In this document: piece after piece, positions 1-10,935 of the stretch
How positions within the stretch are numbered: the stretch's first letter is position 1
Layout: each line of letters begins with the position of its first letter
Assembly: GCA_030068075.1 (NCBI GenBank)
Contig: CM057836.1
Location: forward strand, 67,183,788-67,247,787
Source of the DNA: Paguma larvata
Lineage: Eukaryota; Chordata; Mammalia; Carnivora; Viverridae
DNA: 64,000 nt
Direction: 5' to 3'
Translations under genes and position numbers: made by a program
Notes under the pieces: generated by a model
The model's database searches: none
Seen by the model: only the letters and a program-made list of their open reading frames with translations
What the model was told of the DNA's origin: nothing

Positions 1-1261
1 AGCCATAATTTACAAGAATAAATGCATAATAATCCTTCGGACTTCAGAGGTAATTTATGAGCAATATTCTCACAGTGGAAGATGATAATTCACTCTCAAT
101 TAGCCCAGCTTGATTTAAATCATTGATTGCTCTGTGTTTAATAATAATTCAGTAATAATGAAATTAATACCTCCTTCTATATTTGGATAAAATTTTTAGA
201 GTCCATGGCGAATTTCGACTTTAAGCATGAAGGCTTATAAATATTTTCTTACAACTTTTCTATTTTGGATTGATTACCTTCCAGGTATTGTTAGCTTTAT
301 CAGAGAAGTCTGATTTCCTTGAAAATGTTGAGGCTCTATGTAATAAACTGTGCCCTACTTCTGCCTTCCAAGTACCTCCATAGGTGCCAGGATCAGGTTT
401 GCAGGTGTCTGATTCTTCCAAAACTACAGTGAGGATATTCACTTTCAGAGATTTGAGGAATACATCAGTAGAATTAGTTATTTTTTAAGATTAGCTATTT
501 CAAAATAAGAAATAGTTCACAAATATTTTTGTAAAAAACATTACAAGTCTATGTAGAAAATGTATTATAATCATTATTAATTAAGCAGATATTACCCTGA
601 TTCTGCTAAAATGGGTTTACAAAATAATTTATATACTCAATAATTTTAGCAAATGAGGAAAATTTATCAAAGGTGGCAACATCTAATGAGATTGGACTCA
701 TTCCAGCTATACTATGGCTTTTAATATGATGTTTTCTTTTTCGTATGGGTTGAGTACCTATTTAGGAGACATATAATGGTCTATCTGTGCAACAATTAGG
801 TCACCTTGTTTGGTTCCATCTTTTCATCTGAGTTAGGATTGAGGAAAATATCAGTACGATCCCATAACTCAATGAAAAACCAAAAAACAAAACCAAAAAA
901 CAAACCCTGATTGTTTCTCATGTTTGATCAGGAACATCATCTTCAGAATAAACTTCTGCCACGGAGCCATTATGCTACCCTGATGATGTTGACAACCTCA
1001 TAAGTCAATGCTGCCGTTAAAAAAAAAAAAATGTTTGTGGAAGATTATGGAGATGGTAGCAATATTAGAAGGAAGGAGAAAAATTCAGAGTGTTGTTCTT
1101 TTCCTTTACTTGGAAGCCAGTGTCAGTAGAGAGAAAACAAAGATCACAGAAGGGTGTCACAGAACAGTTGAGTGAGTTCTACTTCTGTCATCAAATTCTT
1201 CTATGACCTGTGACACCTCTCAGGGTGTCAGTTACATTTGTAATAAGAATGGAAAGGAGGT
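1..1261. other. AT-rich non-coding stretch, no gene seen
   Basis: No exon, RNA gene or recognisable transposon could be supported. The sequence is AT-rich with short homopolymers, such as A12 near 1020. A 60-codon open frame on the minus strand at 260-442 has no recognisable domain and is the length expected by chance. Confidence 0.5.
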
Positions 1262-1400
1262 GGTCACAGTTTCCCAAGAAGTGTGCATCAGCATCACCTT
1301 TAGAAATTAAATAAAATGCAGGAATTGGACCTTCACCACACCTACAGAATTAGAACCTCTGTGGTTGGAACCATACAAGTAAATATATTCAAATTCCACA
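1262..1400 (+). mobile_element. MER5A-like hAT-Charlie fragment
   Basis: The run GTGCATCAGCATCACCTTTA, followed by the C-rich 'ccttcaccacacctacagaat' equivalent and 'aacctctgtggt', follows the order of the MER5A non-autonomous hAT element (TGCATCAGAATCACCTGG, CCCACCCC, then AGAATCTCTG). It is heavily diverged, the terminal inverted repeats are not clear, and it carries no coding capacity. The family call is from memory; another MER5/MER20-group element is possible. Confidence 0.45.
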
Positions 1401-1569
1401 CTTGGTATTTCTGAACACCTCTGGAGCAGATGGATCCTTGTTTTTTTCTAGCTGTAATGTTTTCCTCTTTCTATGACTCTATAGAATGAATGTTAATTAA
1501 TGGAGCAATATAACTTAGAGACAATTATTGAACTACAAAAGTTACCTTTAAACATTATGTGTGAAGGTT

Positions 1570-1616
1570 ATGTGTGTGTGTGTGTGTGAGAGAGAGAGTG
1601 AGAGAGAAGAAGAGAG
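1570..1616. repeat. (GT)n-(GA)n compound microsatellite
   Basis: About nine GT units run straight into an imperfect GA tract. The dinucleotide purity suggests slippage, so it is a likely length-polymorphic marker. Confidence 0.9.
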
Positions 1617-1646
1617 TTGTCTCTGTAATAGTTGTCTCTGTAATAG
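1616..1646. repeat. 15-bp exact tandem duplication
   Basis: GTTGTCTCTGTAATA occurs twice back to back (1616-1630 and 1631-1645), directly after the GT/GA microsatellite. This is probably a replication-slippage product linked to that tract. Confidence 0.9.
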
Positions 1647-2498
1647 GTATTCTGCTAATGCTGCAGATAAATAAATGAAATCTTAGAAATAATTTCCTGC
1701 TTTCAATTTGTTTAGTCTACTTGGGTGAAAAATCTAACAGTCAACAATGGAAGAAATAGTTAAAATAACAGATGAGAGACAAAGATTTAGAAGATGGTGA
1801 CAGATCTTATATAGAGTCAGAAATACTACTACAAAGAATCAGTAGATTTTTTTTTTCAGGTAAAAATAAAAGGGTATACTTTGGAAAGGACTGACACAAG
1901 CAAAAAGCATATAGAGATTGGAAACATTTAAAAAATTAAGAAATTAGAAAGGATATATCTGTCCATATTGTAAAATCTTTGAATATCTATCTATAAACTT
2001 TGCTTTTAATTTAATGAGCACTGGAACATTGTTGAATATTTATTATAAGATCTAGAATTGCATTTAAAATGGTTTGAGGGTGTTAGATGAAAATTAATTT
2101 AAAAACACAATTCTTTGAGAGCTTACTTACTAACGCCAGTTTCCATGTTAACTAGTATTTTTTTTCACTTGATATAATTCTTTTCAGTAGGTGTTGTTTT
2201 CCTTCAGTGGAGGTTCAGAAAGGTTACACACTCCTATTGTAGCAGGTCTAGCTATAAATGTTCCTTTCTATTCATGAAGCTTATGGGGTTGGAAATTGCC
2301 CAGACTCTGTTTCCCATTGGAAAATCTGTCCATATCCAATAAAACTAATAAAATTGTTATTTTAAAATCATTTTTAAATTATAACATTCTTTTTTTTAAA
2401 TTATAATACTCTTAAGAGGTTTCATCCATTCCCTTAGCTAAACTGCCAACTTACACTAAGGACATATATATATCTCCTTCTGAAATATAAGAAATTAG
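1647..2498. other. Non-coding stretch, nothing assigned
   Basis: AT-rich sequence with scattered homopolymers and no supported gene. A short stretch around 2190-2260 vaguely resembles a MIR core but is too diverged to call. Confidence 0.45.
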
Positions 2499-2710
2499 AG
2501 GCACCTGGATGGTCAGTTGGTTGAACTTAGGGCTCTTGATTTTGATTCAGGTTGTGATCCGAGGGTTGTAGAATTGAGATCCGAGTCAAGCTCTGTGCAG
2601 AGCATGGAGTCTGCTTAAATTCTTCCTCTGACTCTTTCCCCTACTTGTATGCTCTCTCTCTTTTTCTTCTCTCTCAAATATTTCTAGGTATACATACATA
2701 CATACATTTC
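2499..2710 (+). mobile_element. Old CAN/SINEC SINE (tRNA-Lys derived)
   Basis: The head 'ggcacctggatggtcagttggtt' aligns to the tRNA-like SINEC head. It is followed by a 'gattcaggttgtgatc' body, a CT-rich block and a TACATACA-type tail. The body matches the older carnivore-wide subtype ('gcagagcatggagtctgctt') better than the cat-specific one. It is diverged and no clean target-site duplication was found, which fits an old insertion. Coding: none. Confidence 0.8.
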
Positions 2711-2914
2711 ATATATACATGAAAGTAAATACTCTTTATTGAGAAACATAATAGAGCTGAAGAGAAAAGAAACAAAGATCCTTGTTCTAATATTCAAAAT
2801 GGGGCTCTTTGTGACCATCCAAGATGAGGAAACTTTCAGTCATGTTTTTTAGTTAACCCTCCAACATATTTCTGGGCTTTCTAAAGTGAATATTTATCAC
2901 ACCGTATTGTAATT

Positions 2915-3040
2915 ATTAACAAACAAAATCTATGAGGTCCAGAACTAAGTCTTTTTGATATTTCTTATGCTCTTAGAAATTAATAGCACTTGGACCTAAT
3001 GTTTAATAAACATTTCTTGAATAAAGGTAGGATTAAATAA
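2915..3040 (+). mobile_element. L2 LINE 3' tail remnant
   Basis: 'gaggtccagaactaagtc ... atagcacttggacctaatgtttaataaacatttcttgaat' matches the order of the L2 3' end (CTCCTTGAGG, then GCCTGGCACATAG, then CAATAAATATTTGTTGAATGA). It is short and diverged, with no coding remnant. Confidence 0.45.
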
Positions 3041-3139
3041 ATGATTACTAGACTAGATATATTCTCATTCTCAACCAGGTTATTTCCTCAATTTAAACAC
3101 TAAAAATAGTAGTAAAATCTTTTTATTAATTCAAATATA

Positions 3140-3900
3140 TTATTTACCTGTTATGTCCCAAACAATATTATAAGATCTGGGGATATAACAGCAAACAAAA
3201 GGCTTAGGTTCCTACTTTCACAGATCTTATCATCTACGGAAGAAATATATGATAAATATATTGATTTCAAACTCGAAAATTTAGGTAAAACTCATCAAAG
3301 AAAATAAACAGGGGAATTAGGTAGAATGTTGATGTCAGACATGGAGTGACTTTAGCCATAGTAGTTTCAAGGCACAAAATTTTAATTAAGGAGTGATGGA
3401 TACAAATAAGCAAGTATTTGCAATGCAGGAAGTACAACATTCTGGAAAATATATAGTGTTTGTGGTTAAAAAAAAAAAAAGGATCTGATGAGTGAAGAAC
3501 AGAAAAGGAGTCCTGTGGATCTAACTGAAGTTCATAAAGAGGGTATCGTGGTAGGATTAGAGAAGTAAGCAAGTGTCAGATCATATGAGGACATGAAATC
3601 TATTTTAAAGAATTTGCATGCTAGTCTGAAATCCATGGGAAGACATAGGCATTAAGGATGATCTGAGTTAAGAGTTACAATTATAACTTGGTTTGTTGTA
3701 CAATGAATGATTATAGGTTCATAAATAAAACTTACTTATACAGGAGCAAAAGCCCAGTAGTTGTAAAGAGGTGGTTGTAATTTGGAATCTAGTTAGTATA
3801 GTAAAATTCACAGAGAATGACATTTAACACCTGCCGTTGGCACTAAACACAATGTTGGTATAATACAGGAGGGTTTTCTTCTTTCAGCAAAAGTCACTTA
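3140..3900 (+). mobile_element. Ancient interspersed repeat, 'tgtgccaggcactg/ggatacagcagtgaac' type
   Basis: 'ctgttatgtcccaaacaatattataagatctggggatataacagcaaac' followed by 'ggattagagaagtaagcaagtgtcagatcatatgagg' has the order seen in a widespread old mammalian repeat that also occurs here at 5000-5990 and 20775-22770. I cannot assign its family name with confidence. A 101-codon minus-strand open frame (3267-3572) inside it has no recognisable domain. Confidence 0.35.
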
Positions 3901-4169
3901 CATTTTAATTTAAATAAGTTCTCTTTTATTTCTGTCATGTTTTATTTTCTATGAGCACAATATGTTTGTACAATAAATAAAATCAAAACACTATGATAAA
4001 TCTTATAATTAAAAGGGGATATTCTCCCAACTCTGATTCTCCCATCCTCATCTAATCTAATACCTCAAAGATAATAATACAATTTTCTATTTATCTTTCA
4101 CAATAGATTAAATTACATGTATTTGTGTATGCATGATAAATTAGTATCCTTTTCTTACTATACTGTATT

Positions 4170-4400
4170 TTTTTGACATAACAACACTTTTTTGAGATTG
4201 TTTGATATTCATCTAGAATTTTCTCAATTTTTAAATGCCAGATAGAGGTAAACCATAATTTATTTAACCTATACTCATTTATAGGCACTTAAATTGCTTT
4301 TATATTTTTGTTTTTACAAACAATATTATTTTCCTACATCTTTGAACACATATAAAACATATCTGTAGATTATATAATCCCTACTTTAAAATATATAAAC
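4170..4400 (-). mobile_element. L1M 3'-end fragment, antisense
   Basis: 'taaaccataatttatttaacctatactcatttataggcacttaaattgctttt ... tttacaaacaatattat' follows the antisense L1 motif series (TACCATAATTTATTTAACC, GGACATTTAGGTTG, ATTATAAACAATG). It is strongly diverged with no intact reading frame. An alternative is another old repeat with a similar tail. Confidence 0.4.
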
Positions 4401-4999
4401 AAATGAGAATCTATACCTAATATTTTTAAAAGTCCAATATTTGTATTTGAACCTTTCCTTTAATTAGAATAGCCAAAATCCTTAGAAATTAGTTTCTACA
4501 TTTAAAAAAGCTAAATTCATGACTTCAGAGAGCATGGGGAGCTTTTCATGCTGGCTACATGATTTTGATTTTATTTTGCGTAAGTCTATTGGAAGGTTTA
4601 ACATAAGTTATTTGCAAGAAAATTTCAGGACAAGGGCTAAGCCTCCAATCATTCCATCATGTCTTAAGCCCCATTTCTTGTGGTTGCCATTATCTATAAA
4701 CTTGACAGCAGATGATTATATGATGTAGTGTTCACAGTCGCCAGGGTGATTTCCAAACTGTCAATATACCCTTTAAGTGTTAATTATTGAGTGTGTGTTT
4801 CTAAGAAAGAAAAAGAAAAGTAGCAAGAATCAAGTGTTAAACCCCACAGTTCCATTGAGTTTCAATGATCCAGATTCTGTGGTATCAAAATACTCTAGAA
4901 ACATGAATAATATCTTGGTAGTATTCACCGTGTCCTCTCAGTTATGAAACCATTGGCAACTGCATTTCAGTAAACTCACTCTGCCATGAATTCAGCTAT
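4401..4999. other. Non-coding stretch, no gene seen
   Basis: A 69-codon plus-strand open frame at 4519-4728 lacks any recognisable domain and sits in AT-rich DNA. Nothing else could be assigned. Confidence 0.45.
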
Positions 5000-5990
5000 T
5001 ATTTCCCATACTTTTATTATACACCTACTATGTGCCATATACTATCCTAAAAACACTGTATACTTAAGGTGTTGAAGCAAATGGAGACGGCCTTTTAAAT
5101 AAAGTGCTATAAAGGAAAAGGCAATGGTGCTGTGAGCTGTCATAGGGACTAATTATATAAGTGGTGAGAAATGAGGAGAAACTATTAACTTAGATTGAAT
5201 ATCGGTGAGGGACTCTCTACAAAAGAACATGATGTTAAAAATGAGACCTAAAGGAAAAGTAATAGTTATCTAGGGAGAAATTCAGTGATGGAGGCAACAT
5301 ATATAGAGTCTCATGGGTAGAAAAGAATTCCAAGTGTTTTAGGAACTGAAAGACCACATGATTTCCTGAACATAATGAACAAGCAGGTAAATGATAAGAT
5401 TAAATTGAAGAGGTTGGAAGGAGCTGGGCATTCAGTTTCTAGACTACATTTTTATAGTATAATGGACAGCCTTTGAAAATATGTAAGAGAGGTAGTAAGT
5501 AGCATTCAATTCATATTTTTAAAAAATCATCCCTGTATAGAAAATCAATTGGAGGGGAAGAGAAGGGAAGTTGGGTGTTTAATTTAAGGAGGAAATTGCA
5601 GAGGCAGCAGGAGGAGATGATGACATTTCCATGGTGTGAAAATAGAGGTGGAGAGAAGGAGAAAGCAAAATTTTGGAGGTAGACAAAGAGACCTTGGTGG
5701 CATATTACATTTTGATAGTGATGGGTGTGAAGAGGAAGTGACCCAGCATCCTGCCCGAGTAACAAAATGGGTGGAGATTTTAAAGTCTAAAGGAGGAGAA
5801 AGATTTGGCAGGTAAGATTAAGCATTCAGTTTTGGATGTGTTAAATTTGAAATTTGTGTCAGACATCTAACGGGAGCTATAAGAAAATCTGTTGGTTATA
5901 TAAGGCTTGATTTGAGAAGATAATTTTGGTTTAGAAATAGTAATTTTGGAACTGTTGAAATGTAAGTAGTATTTAAAGCTGTGTATATGT
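5000..5990 (+). mobile_element. Ancient interspersed repeat, same type as 3.1-3.9 kb
   Basis: It starts with 'ttattatacacctactatgtgccatatactatcc' and later has 'atggacagcctttgaaaat', 'cattcagttttggatgtgttaaatttg' and 'gtcagacatctaacgggagct', in the order of a long old mammalian interspersed repeat. It carries no open frame of interest. The family name is left open because I could not compare it with a library. Confidence 0.4.
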
Positions 5991-6719
5991 ATTAAATACC
6001 TATTTTATAAAAAACCTCCTGCGTTCAAGGTTCTCACAGTCATTAAGGGGTAAAAATGTGCTCCCATAGAAAGTTAATACCAGCCTAATGGAACTAATTG
6101 TAGCACATTATAGATGGTTGTTTGCTTGTTAGAACTACATCTGGTTCAGCTAACAAAAAGATCTATTACTGTGGCTCAAAAAGATAAGGATTCATTGTCT
6201 CATGCCACAAAAGGTAGGGGGTAGGTGAGAGAATAGAAAATATATACTGGTCTCTACCCACCTAGTGTCTGGCACAGAGCTGCTGACACTCTTGTAACTT
6301 TCTAAGTAATAAGAACAATAGGAGCATGTTTTGGTTCCAATTTTTTGGCCTTTGACCCTGGTTTCTGAAACCCTTGTAATTTCTTCAGTGATAGGAGTGA
6401 CTTTGGTTCTAATGAGGAGATTCTGGGTGAGATCCTTGACGGCTCCCAGATGACCAGGAGAGACCAAATGAGGATTAGAAGATTGGAATGTTTTGACACC
6501 CCCTGGCTCCACACACAGTTCTCTTGAGGAGGAAACAGGGCTGAAAATGGAATTAATGATTGTTGTCTAGAGACCTTCCAGGTTGGTGAACACATCTAGC
6601 TACAGAAAGAGTAGGCACCCCATCTCCTGGGGACAGCAGTTCCTGCTCTCAGGATCCTCCCAGACCTCAATCTATGTATCTTTTCATTTGGCTATTTATT
6701 TGTGTCCTTTATCATATTC

Positions 6720-8002
6720 TGTTGGGAGCCGTTTTGGGCTCACAAGTTGAGACCCCCTCTCGGTGTGAAAAGGTTGAAGCAAAGCTCCCGCCAGCCAAAC
6801 TGGCACCTAATCTTACTTCCTTCTAGATAATCTTTCAGGCCTGGATTTCTTGGACTGCTTTCGTTGGCCTAAAGGACATAATGCTCTTTGGGTTTATGGC
6901 ACATGGAAAAGGAGACCTGGAGTGCGATGTCTTGATGGATAAAATCTGAATGAGAGTAACCTGGTCAGAAGTAACCTCAGGGTTGTCTCTTGGGGATAGG
7001 TTACACAAATTGATCATATAGAATAGCAGTTATGAGTTGGCTAGAAATTAGCAGACGTTAGGCCCCAAGACTCCTTGAGCCAAACTAGATTTTCCCTGCA
7101 GGTATAGCATTGTGTTAATCATCCCCTCAGCCCCACCATAAAACCTCAAGGCACATCTCTGAAGCTTCTTTCACTATTTGGTTAACAGACTGATAGGAGA
7201 GATTGTAAAGAGACTTGGGACCTTCTCCGGAGGTTGGCTTTGCCCAGAAGTTAGGAGCACTGTTTACAGATAAGGTACAAACAATAGCCAAATAAAAGTA
7301 GCTACACATATCTTCACTGATCAACAACAAACATTGAGTACCTTCCTGAGGTTAACGTTTCACGAATCCTTTTGCTATTCCCATCCCCACGCTCCTTTAT
7401 AATATAAAGGCAATAACAAAATACTTTTACAGAAACTGCTCTTTGTATAAAGAACAGATAAACATGAGCCCTTATGATATAGGCTCACTCACTCATAAAG
7501 GAAAAGAACTTAGAGATCATGTCTCTACTTCCTCCATCATGGTTAAAGATTATGGATAGAATGTCTCCTAATCTATCTATAGATGGTTAACATAGGTCTT
7601 AAGGCAACAATGTATGCGCCCTCTGTTTACCAAGGGCTACGACAATCCTGCTCTCTTCCTAAAATCTTTATCTTGTTATTTCCTCTGCTCTACCTAAAAA
7701 ACAATGTGTAACTTTGGAACAAAGTCATAAAAACAGTTACTGCCTAATCTAAGTCGGAGGGATTCGCAAATATGTCAACCTAAGAAAAATTGTAAATGAT
7801 GCCTTGTCACAGATGTATTGTCACTTGCTACCTTTAAAAATAAAGACACTGAGACTAGCAGGTCAGAGATGCCAGAATTTCCAGGGCTGCCTGCTTGGTC
7901 ATCAGATTCCATCTCACTCGTGGCTCTCTCACCTCATTTCGCCTAACCGTTCGTCCTTCGTGGACCCCTAGATTCGCCGGGACAAGGAAAAGGACCCCGG
8001 CA
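6720..8002 (+). mobile_element. Solo LTR of an endogenous retrovirus, probably class II (ERV2/ERVK-like)
   Basis: A 1,283-bp block begins TGTTGGGAGCCG and ends ACCCCGGCA, i.e. TG...CA. It is flanked by the 6-bp direct repeat ATATTC (6714-6719 and 8003-8008), the duplication size typical of class II elements. An AATAAA near 7839 followed by a GC-richer ~140-bp tail fits R/U5, which sets the plus orientation. No primer-binding site, gag, pol or env follows, because host sequence resumes at once; it is therefore a recombination product (solo LTR). The long U3 holds no long plus-strand open frame. Exact family unknown. Confidence 0.8.
7839..7844 (+). promoter_or_regulatory. LTR polyadenylation signal AATAAA
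   Basis: The hexamer lies about 160 bp before the LTR end, where the R region would be expected. It supports the orientation of the solo LTR. Whether it is used is unknown. Confidence 0.45.
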
Positions 8003-8382
8003 ATATTCTTTAATAAACATAAGTGTATCCTTGAGTTCTGAGAGTGGCTTTAGCAAATAATCAAATCCAAGAAGGAGGAGGTCATTGGAACCTTCAGTTT
8101 GTAGCCAACTTGGACAAAAGTTATAGGCAACTTAGGAGTTTTCCACTTGCAACTGGCCCCCAAAGTGAGAGGTAGTCTCTTATGATTGAGCCCTTAATCT
8201 GTGAGATCTAGGCTATCTCCAGGGAGATAGTGTGAGAAGTGATTTAATTTGCAGGCCATCAAGCTAGTGTCAGAATTGCTTGGTGTGGTGGGAAAACCTC
8301 ACACAACTGGTGTCAGAAGCATTGTAAGTGTGTAGTAGTGTAAAGGTAAAGGAGAAACAAAAGGATAAATCGGGTTTTCCTA

Positions 8383-9045
8383 ATACAGGGTAGGACAATT
8401 CAAGGCTAATGTTATAGCTCAATATACCGGCCAGATATATTACTTTTTACCCACTGTACCTCAGGATATATACATTTAACATAACGCTATTCAAATCAGG
8501 ATTATCAAAATGCTAAACCTGTAGTTTCACGTTTGCATTTCTATTTTCTTTACTTGGAAAGACCAATAATACAAGACCATTCCTGGCTACACGGGAACCT
8601 GGTGTATTAAGTAAGTTTAACTCAGACATGGCTAAAAGAGAGTTCTATTTATAAGGACAAAGGTGGGGGGGGGAGGACTTCTCATTGAGTAGATAATCAG
8701 CAATCACCAACTTTGGCATATTCTATGGTATAGCACTCTTCAAACTGAGGATCATTATTTAACTTTCAATAGTCATTTCCATATTATTTTTATTCATTTG
8801 AATTTTTCTCATGCTAGAGCATACTTTCCACTTTGTAATGAATTGGAATATTCATGAAATTTATTATCTTTGAATATTTTACAACATGCTGTAGATTTTC
8901 TATAACATACCAAGAGATATATATCAGATACGAGCTACTATTATTATGCACTCAATAAGTGACTAGTATATCTTAAAAACTAGAAAAGGTCTAAATTTCC
9001 ACAAATGATAAATTTATATAGAGAGCAAATTAATAATTTAGATTA
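8383..9045. other. Non-coding stretch, nothing assigned
   Basis: AT-rich DNA with a G9 run at 8665-8673. No gene or recognisable repeat. Confidence 0.45.
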
Positions 9046-9060
9046 TAATCTGGAATAATT

Positions 9061-9255
9061 TTTTAATGTCTATTTATTTTGAGAGAGAGAAAGAGCGAGC
9101 AGGAGAGGGGCAGAGAGGAGAGAGAGAATCCCAAACATGCTCTGCACTGTCAGCACAGATGCCGATGTGAGACTTGAACTCACAAACCCTGAAATCATGA
9201 CCTGAGCCAAAATCCAGTGTTGGACACTCAACCGATTGAGCCACCTAGGTACCCC
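9061..9255 (-). mobile_element. CAN/SINEC SINE
   Basis: Reverse-strand copy with a T-rich tail at its left end, then GA-rich block, 'ctgtcagcacagatgc', 'gacttgaactcacaaaccctgaaatcatgacctgag', and tRNA-like head complement ending 'gagccacctaggtacccc'. Target-site duplications TAATCTGGAATAATT (9046-9060) and TAATCTGAAATAATT (9256-9270) differ at one base and fix both edges. The 72-codon reading of this copy is spurious. Confidence 0.93.
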
Positions 9256-9359
9256 TAATCTGAAATAATTTAAATGAACAGGACACATCTATATATAATG
9301 ATCTGGAAAGACCCGTAACACCAGGTTAATTGAAAAATATAAGCAACAGATAAATAAAT

Positions 9360-9825
9360 CAGTGTCAGATTTTTTGATAAAGGGCCAGGTAATAAATGTT
9401 TTACACTTTACACTTCTGTTTTGTTTGTTTTTTGTTTTTTGTTTTCTTTGTTTGTTTTTGTTTTGTTTTTGAGATAGAGAGAAAGAGAGACAGAGGACAA
9501 GCAGGGGAGGGGCAGAGAGAGGGAGACATAGAATCCAAAGCAGGCTCCAGGTTCTGAGCCTTCAGCACAGAGCCCTAGGAGGGGCTGGAACTCAAGGACC
9601 GGGAGATCAAGACCTGAGCAAAAGTCAGAGGCTTAACTGACTGAGTCACCCAGGTGCCCCTAGGCATTACAGTTTTATGCTTAGTTGCAACTACTCAAAC
9701 CTGTCATTGTATCATAAAAGCAGTCATAGATGACGTGTAAAAAAAATGAAGGTGACTATTTTCTAATAAAACTTTATTTATAAAAACTAGATTCAGGTTA
9801 CATGTGGTGGTTTGCCTACCCCCAA
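9360..9825 (+). mobile_element. hAT-type non-autonomous DNA transposon (MITE), interrupted
   Basis: 'gtcagattttttgataaagggccaggtaataaatgtttta' resumes after the SINE with 'ttgcaactactcaaacctgtcattgtatcataaaagcagtcatagatga...aataaaactttatttataaaaac...tggtttgcctaccccc'. That is the order of a common hAT MITE that starts CAGGGTCAGCAAAC and ends GTTTGCCGACCCCTG. The SINE at 9417-9660 splits it. The precise MER/Charlie name is not asserted. Confidence 0.55.
9417..9660 (-). mobile_element. CAN/SINEC SINE with expanded T/G tail
   Basis: Reverse-strand copy: a ~55-bp TTTG/TTTTTG-rich tail (9417-9470), GA block, 'gaatccaaagcaggctccagg', 'cagcacagagccctagga' and head complement ending 'gagtcacccaggtgcccc'. 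It lies inside a hAT MITE, so it is younger than that element. The target duplication could not be defined cleanly, possibly because the tail has expanded. Confidence 0.9.
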
Positions 9826-9829
9826 TGTA

Positions 9830-10714
9830 TGGGGTAATTCCAAAAGAAAAAGAAAACTAATTTAACACAAATGGAGAGAATAGATATAAATATTGATGAA
9901 AGATACTTTGAAAGAGAGAGGAGAATGAGAAGACAGAACAAGAAAATTAGTTTTCTTCTCTGATGAAAAACTAGAGTTTAGCAAACAGAGGCTTGGGAGT
10001 AAGGAAATCAAATTTTTCACTTCTTACTCTATGTAAAATTTAAATAGTGAGATGTAATTTTGTACTTCTGTATTTATACTTCACAAATAGAAATCTCTTT
10101 AAAAAGTATGTTTTTTCACTATAGATATAGATTTACTTGCAATTAACTGAATAAAATCATTTATTATCAAATGCCTTCATTTGAACTGTAAAATGAGATA
10201 TTTCATATTATAAGAACTGACAATGAATAAAAAGATTTTATGATATGCTCTTTTTAGTTTTTCAACATGTAGTTATTATATTTGTAGCTGATGTACGGTA
10301 CTTATGTGTATAAGAATATATTACCCATGTTTGGAGTAACCATATCTTACAATTTAAGTTTAGAGGTACAAAATGTATTCACAATAAATGATAAAAATAT
10401 ATTAAGAGATTAAAATAAAAATAACTATGCATTTCTTCTTAATCCTATCAGGAACATTAGTCTATTGGCAGTCCTACACTTTATTCAGTTACCAATATCA
10501 GGCTTCTTTCCAATGCCTCCTATCGCCTTGTTTGAAAAACTATTGCTCCCCTTGTCTCTATGGCTTAGTTTATTTAATCCAACTAGGCTATTTTAATCCA
10601 TTCTAATCTAATATTTTAACTCTCATTTTGTATTGTCCTTTTACTACATCACTTGAAAACTCACAAATTCAAATTGTTATTAGTGACCATTTTTTCCCCC
10701 ATTATAATGTTTGT
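9830..10714. other. Non-coding stretch, nothing assigned
   Basis: Very AT-rich, with no supported gene or repeat. Confidence 0.45.
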
Positions 10715-10935
10715 TTTTTTATTATTTAATCTGTGTCAAACACTTCTTTAAGTTCTTTATATACATTCCTTTATTTAACACTTACCTAACCTTGTGATGT
10801 AAGCACTCTTATTTCACTATTATAGATAGGGAAAGTAGAATTCAGACATGTTAAGGATCTTGCCCAAGATCACATACATAGAAGTTAAGAGGAAAAACTT
10901 GAATCCAGCACATTAGGATTCTAAAACACATTCTC
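10715..10935 (+). mobile_element. MIR SINE remnant
   Basis: 'ctttaagttctttatatacattcctttatttaacactt ... ttattatagat.gggaaagtagaattcagacatgttaaggatcttgcccaagatcacatacatagaagttaagagg' follows the MIR order (CTTTACATAC, ATTTAATCC, ATTATCCCCATTTTACAGATGAGG, TTGCCCAAGGTCACACAGC). This is an ancient, inactive tRNA-derived SINE. Confidence 0.65.

Larger units (their letters stand above)
6231..8382 (+). mobile_element. Ancient dispersed repeat, copy A, split by a solo LTR
   Basis: 6231-6719 plus 8003-8382 align collinearly with 59421-60355 in this window. Shared landmarks are 'actggtctct', 'tttgaccctggtt', 'cttccaggttggt', 'ctttaataaac...ataaacataagt', 'ttgagttctg', 'cccttaa.ctgtg' and 'tggtgtcagaag'. 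The gap is exactly the 1,283-bp LTR described below plus its 6-bp duplicated site. The repeat ends of the family, its class and any coding content are not recognised; the AATAAA box suggests a polyadenylated retroelement or LTR-like sequence. Confidence 0.65.

Noticed and set aside
6192..6595. Overlapping 106- and 97-codon minus-strand frames
   Set aside because: Both lie in copy A of the dispersed repeat, and the homologous part of copy B at 59.4-59.8 kb does not keep the frames.
6835..7330. Minus-strand frames within the LTR, considered as possible LTR-encoded proteins
   Set aside because: They are on the strand opposite to LTR transcription, short (60 and 67 codons) and without recognisable domain.
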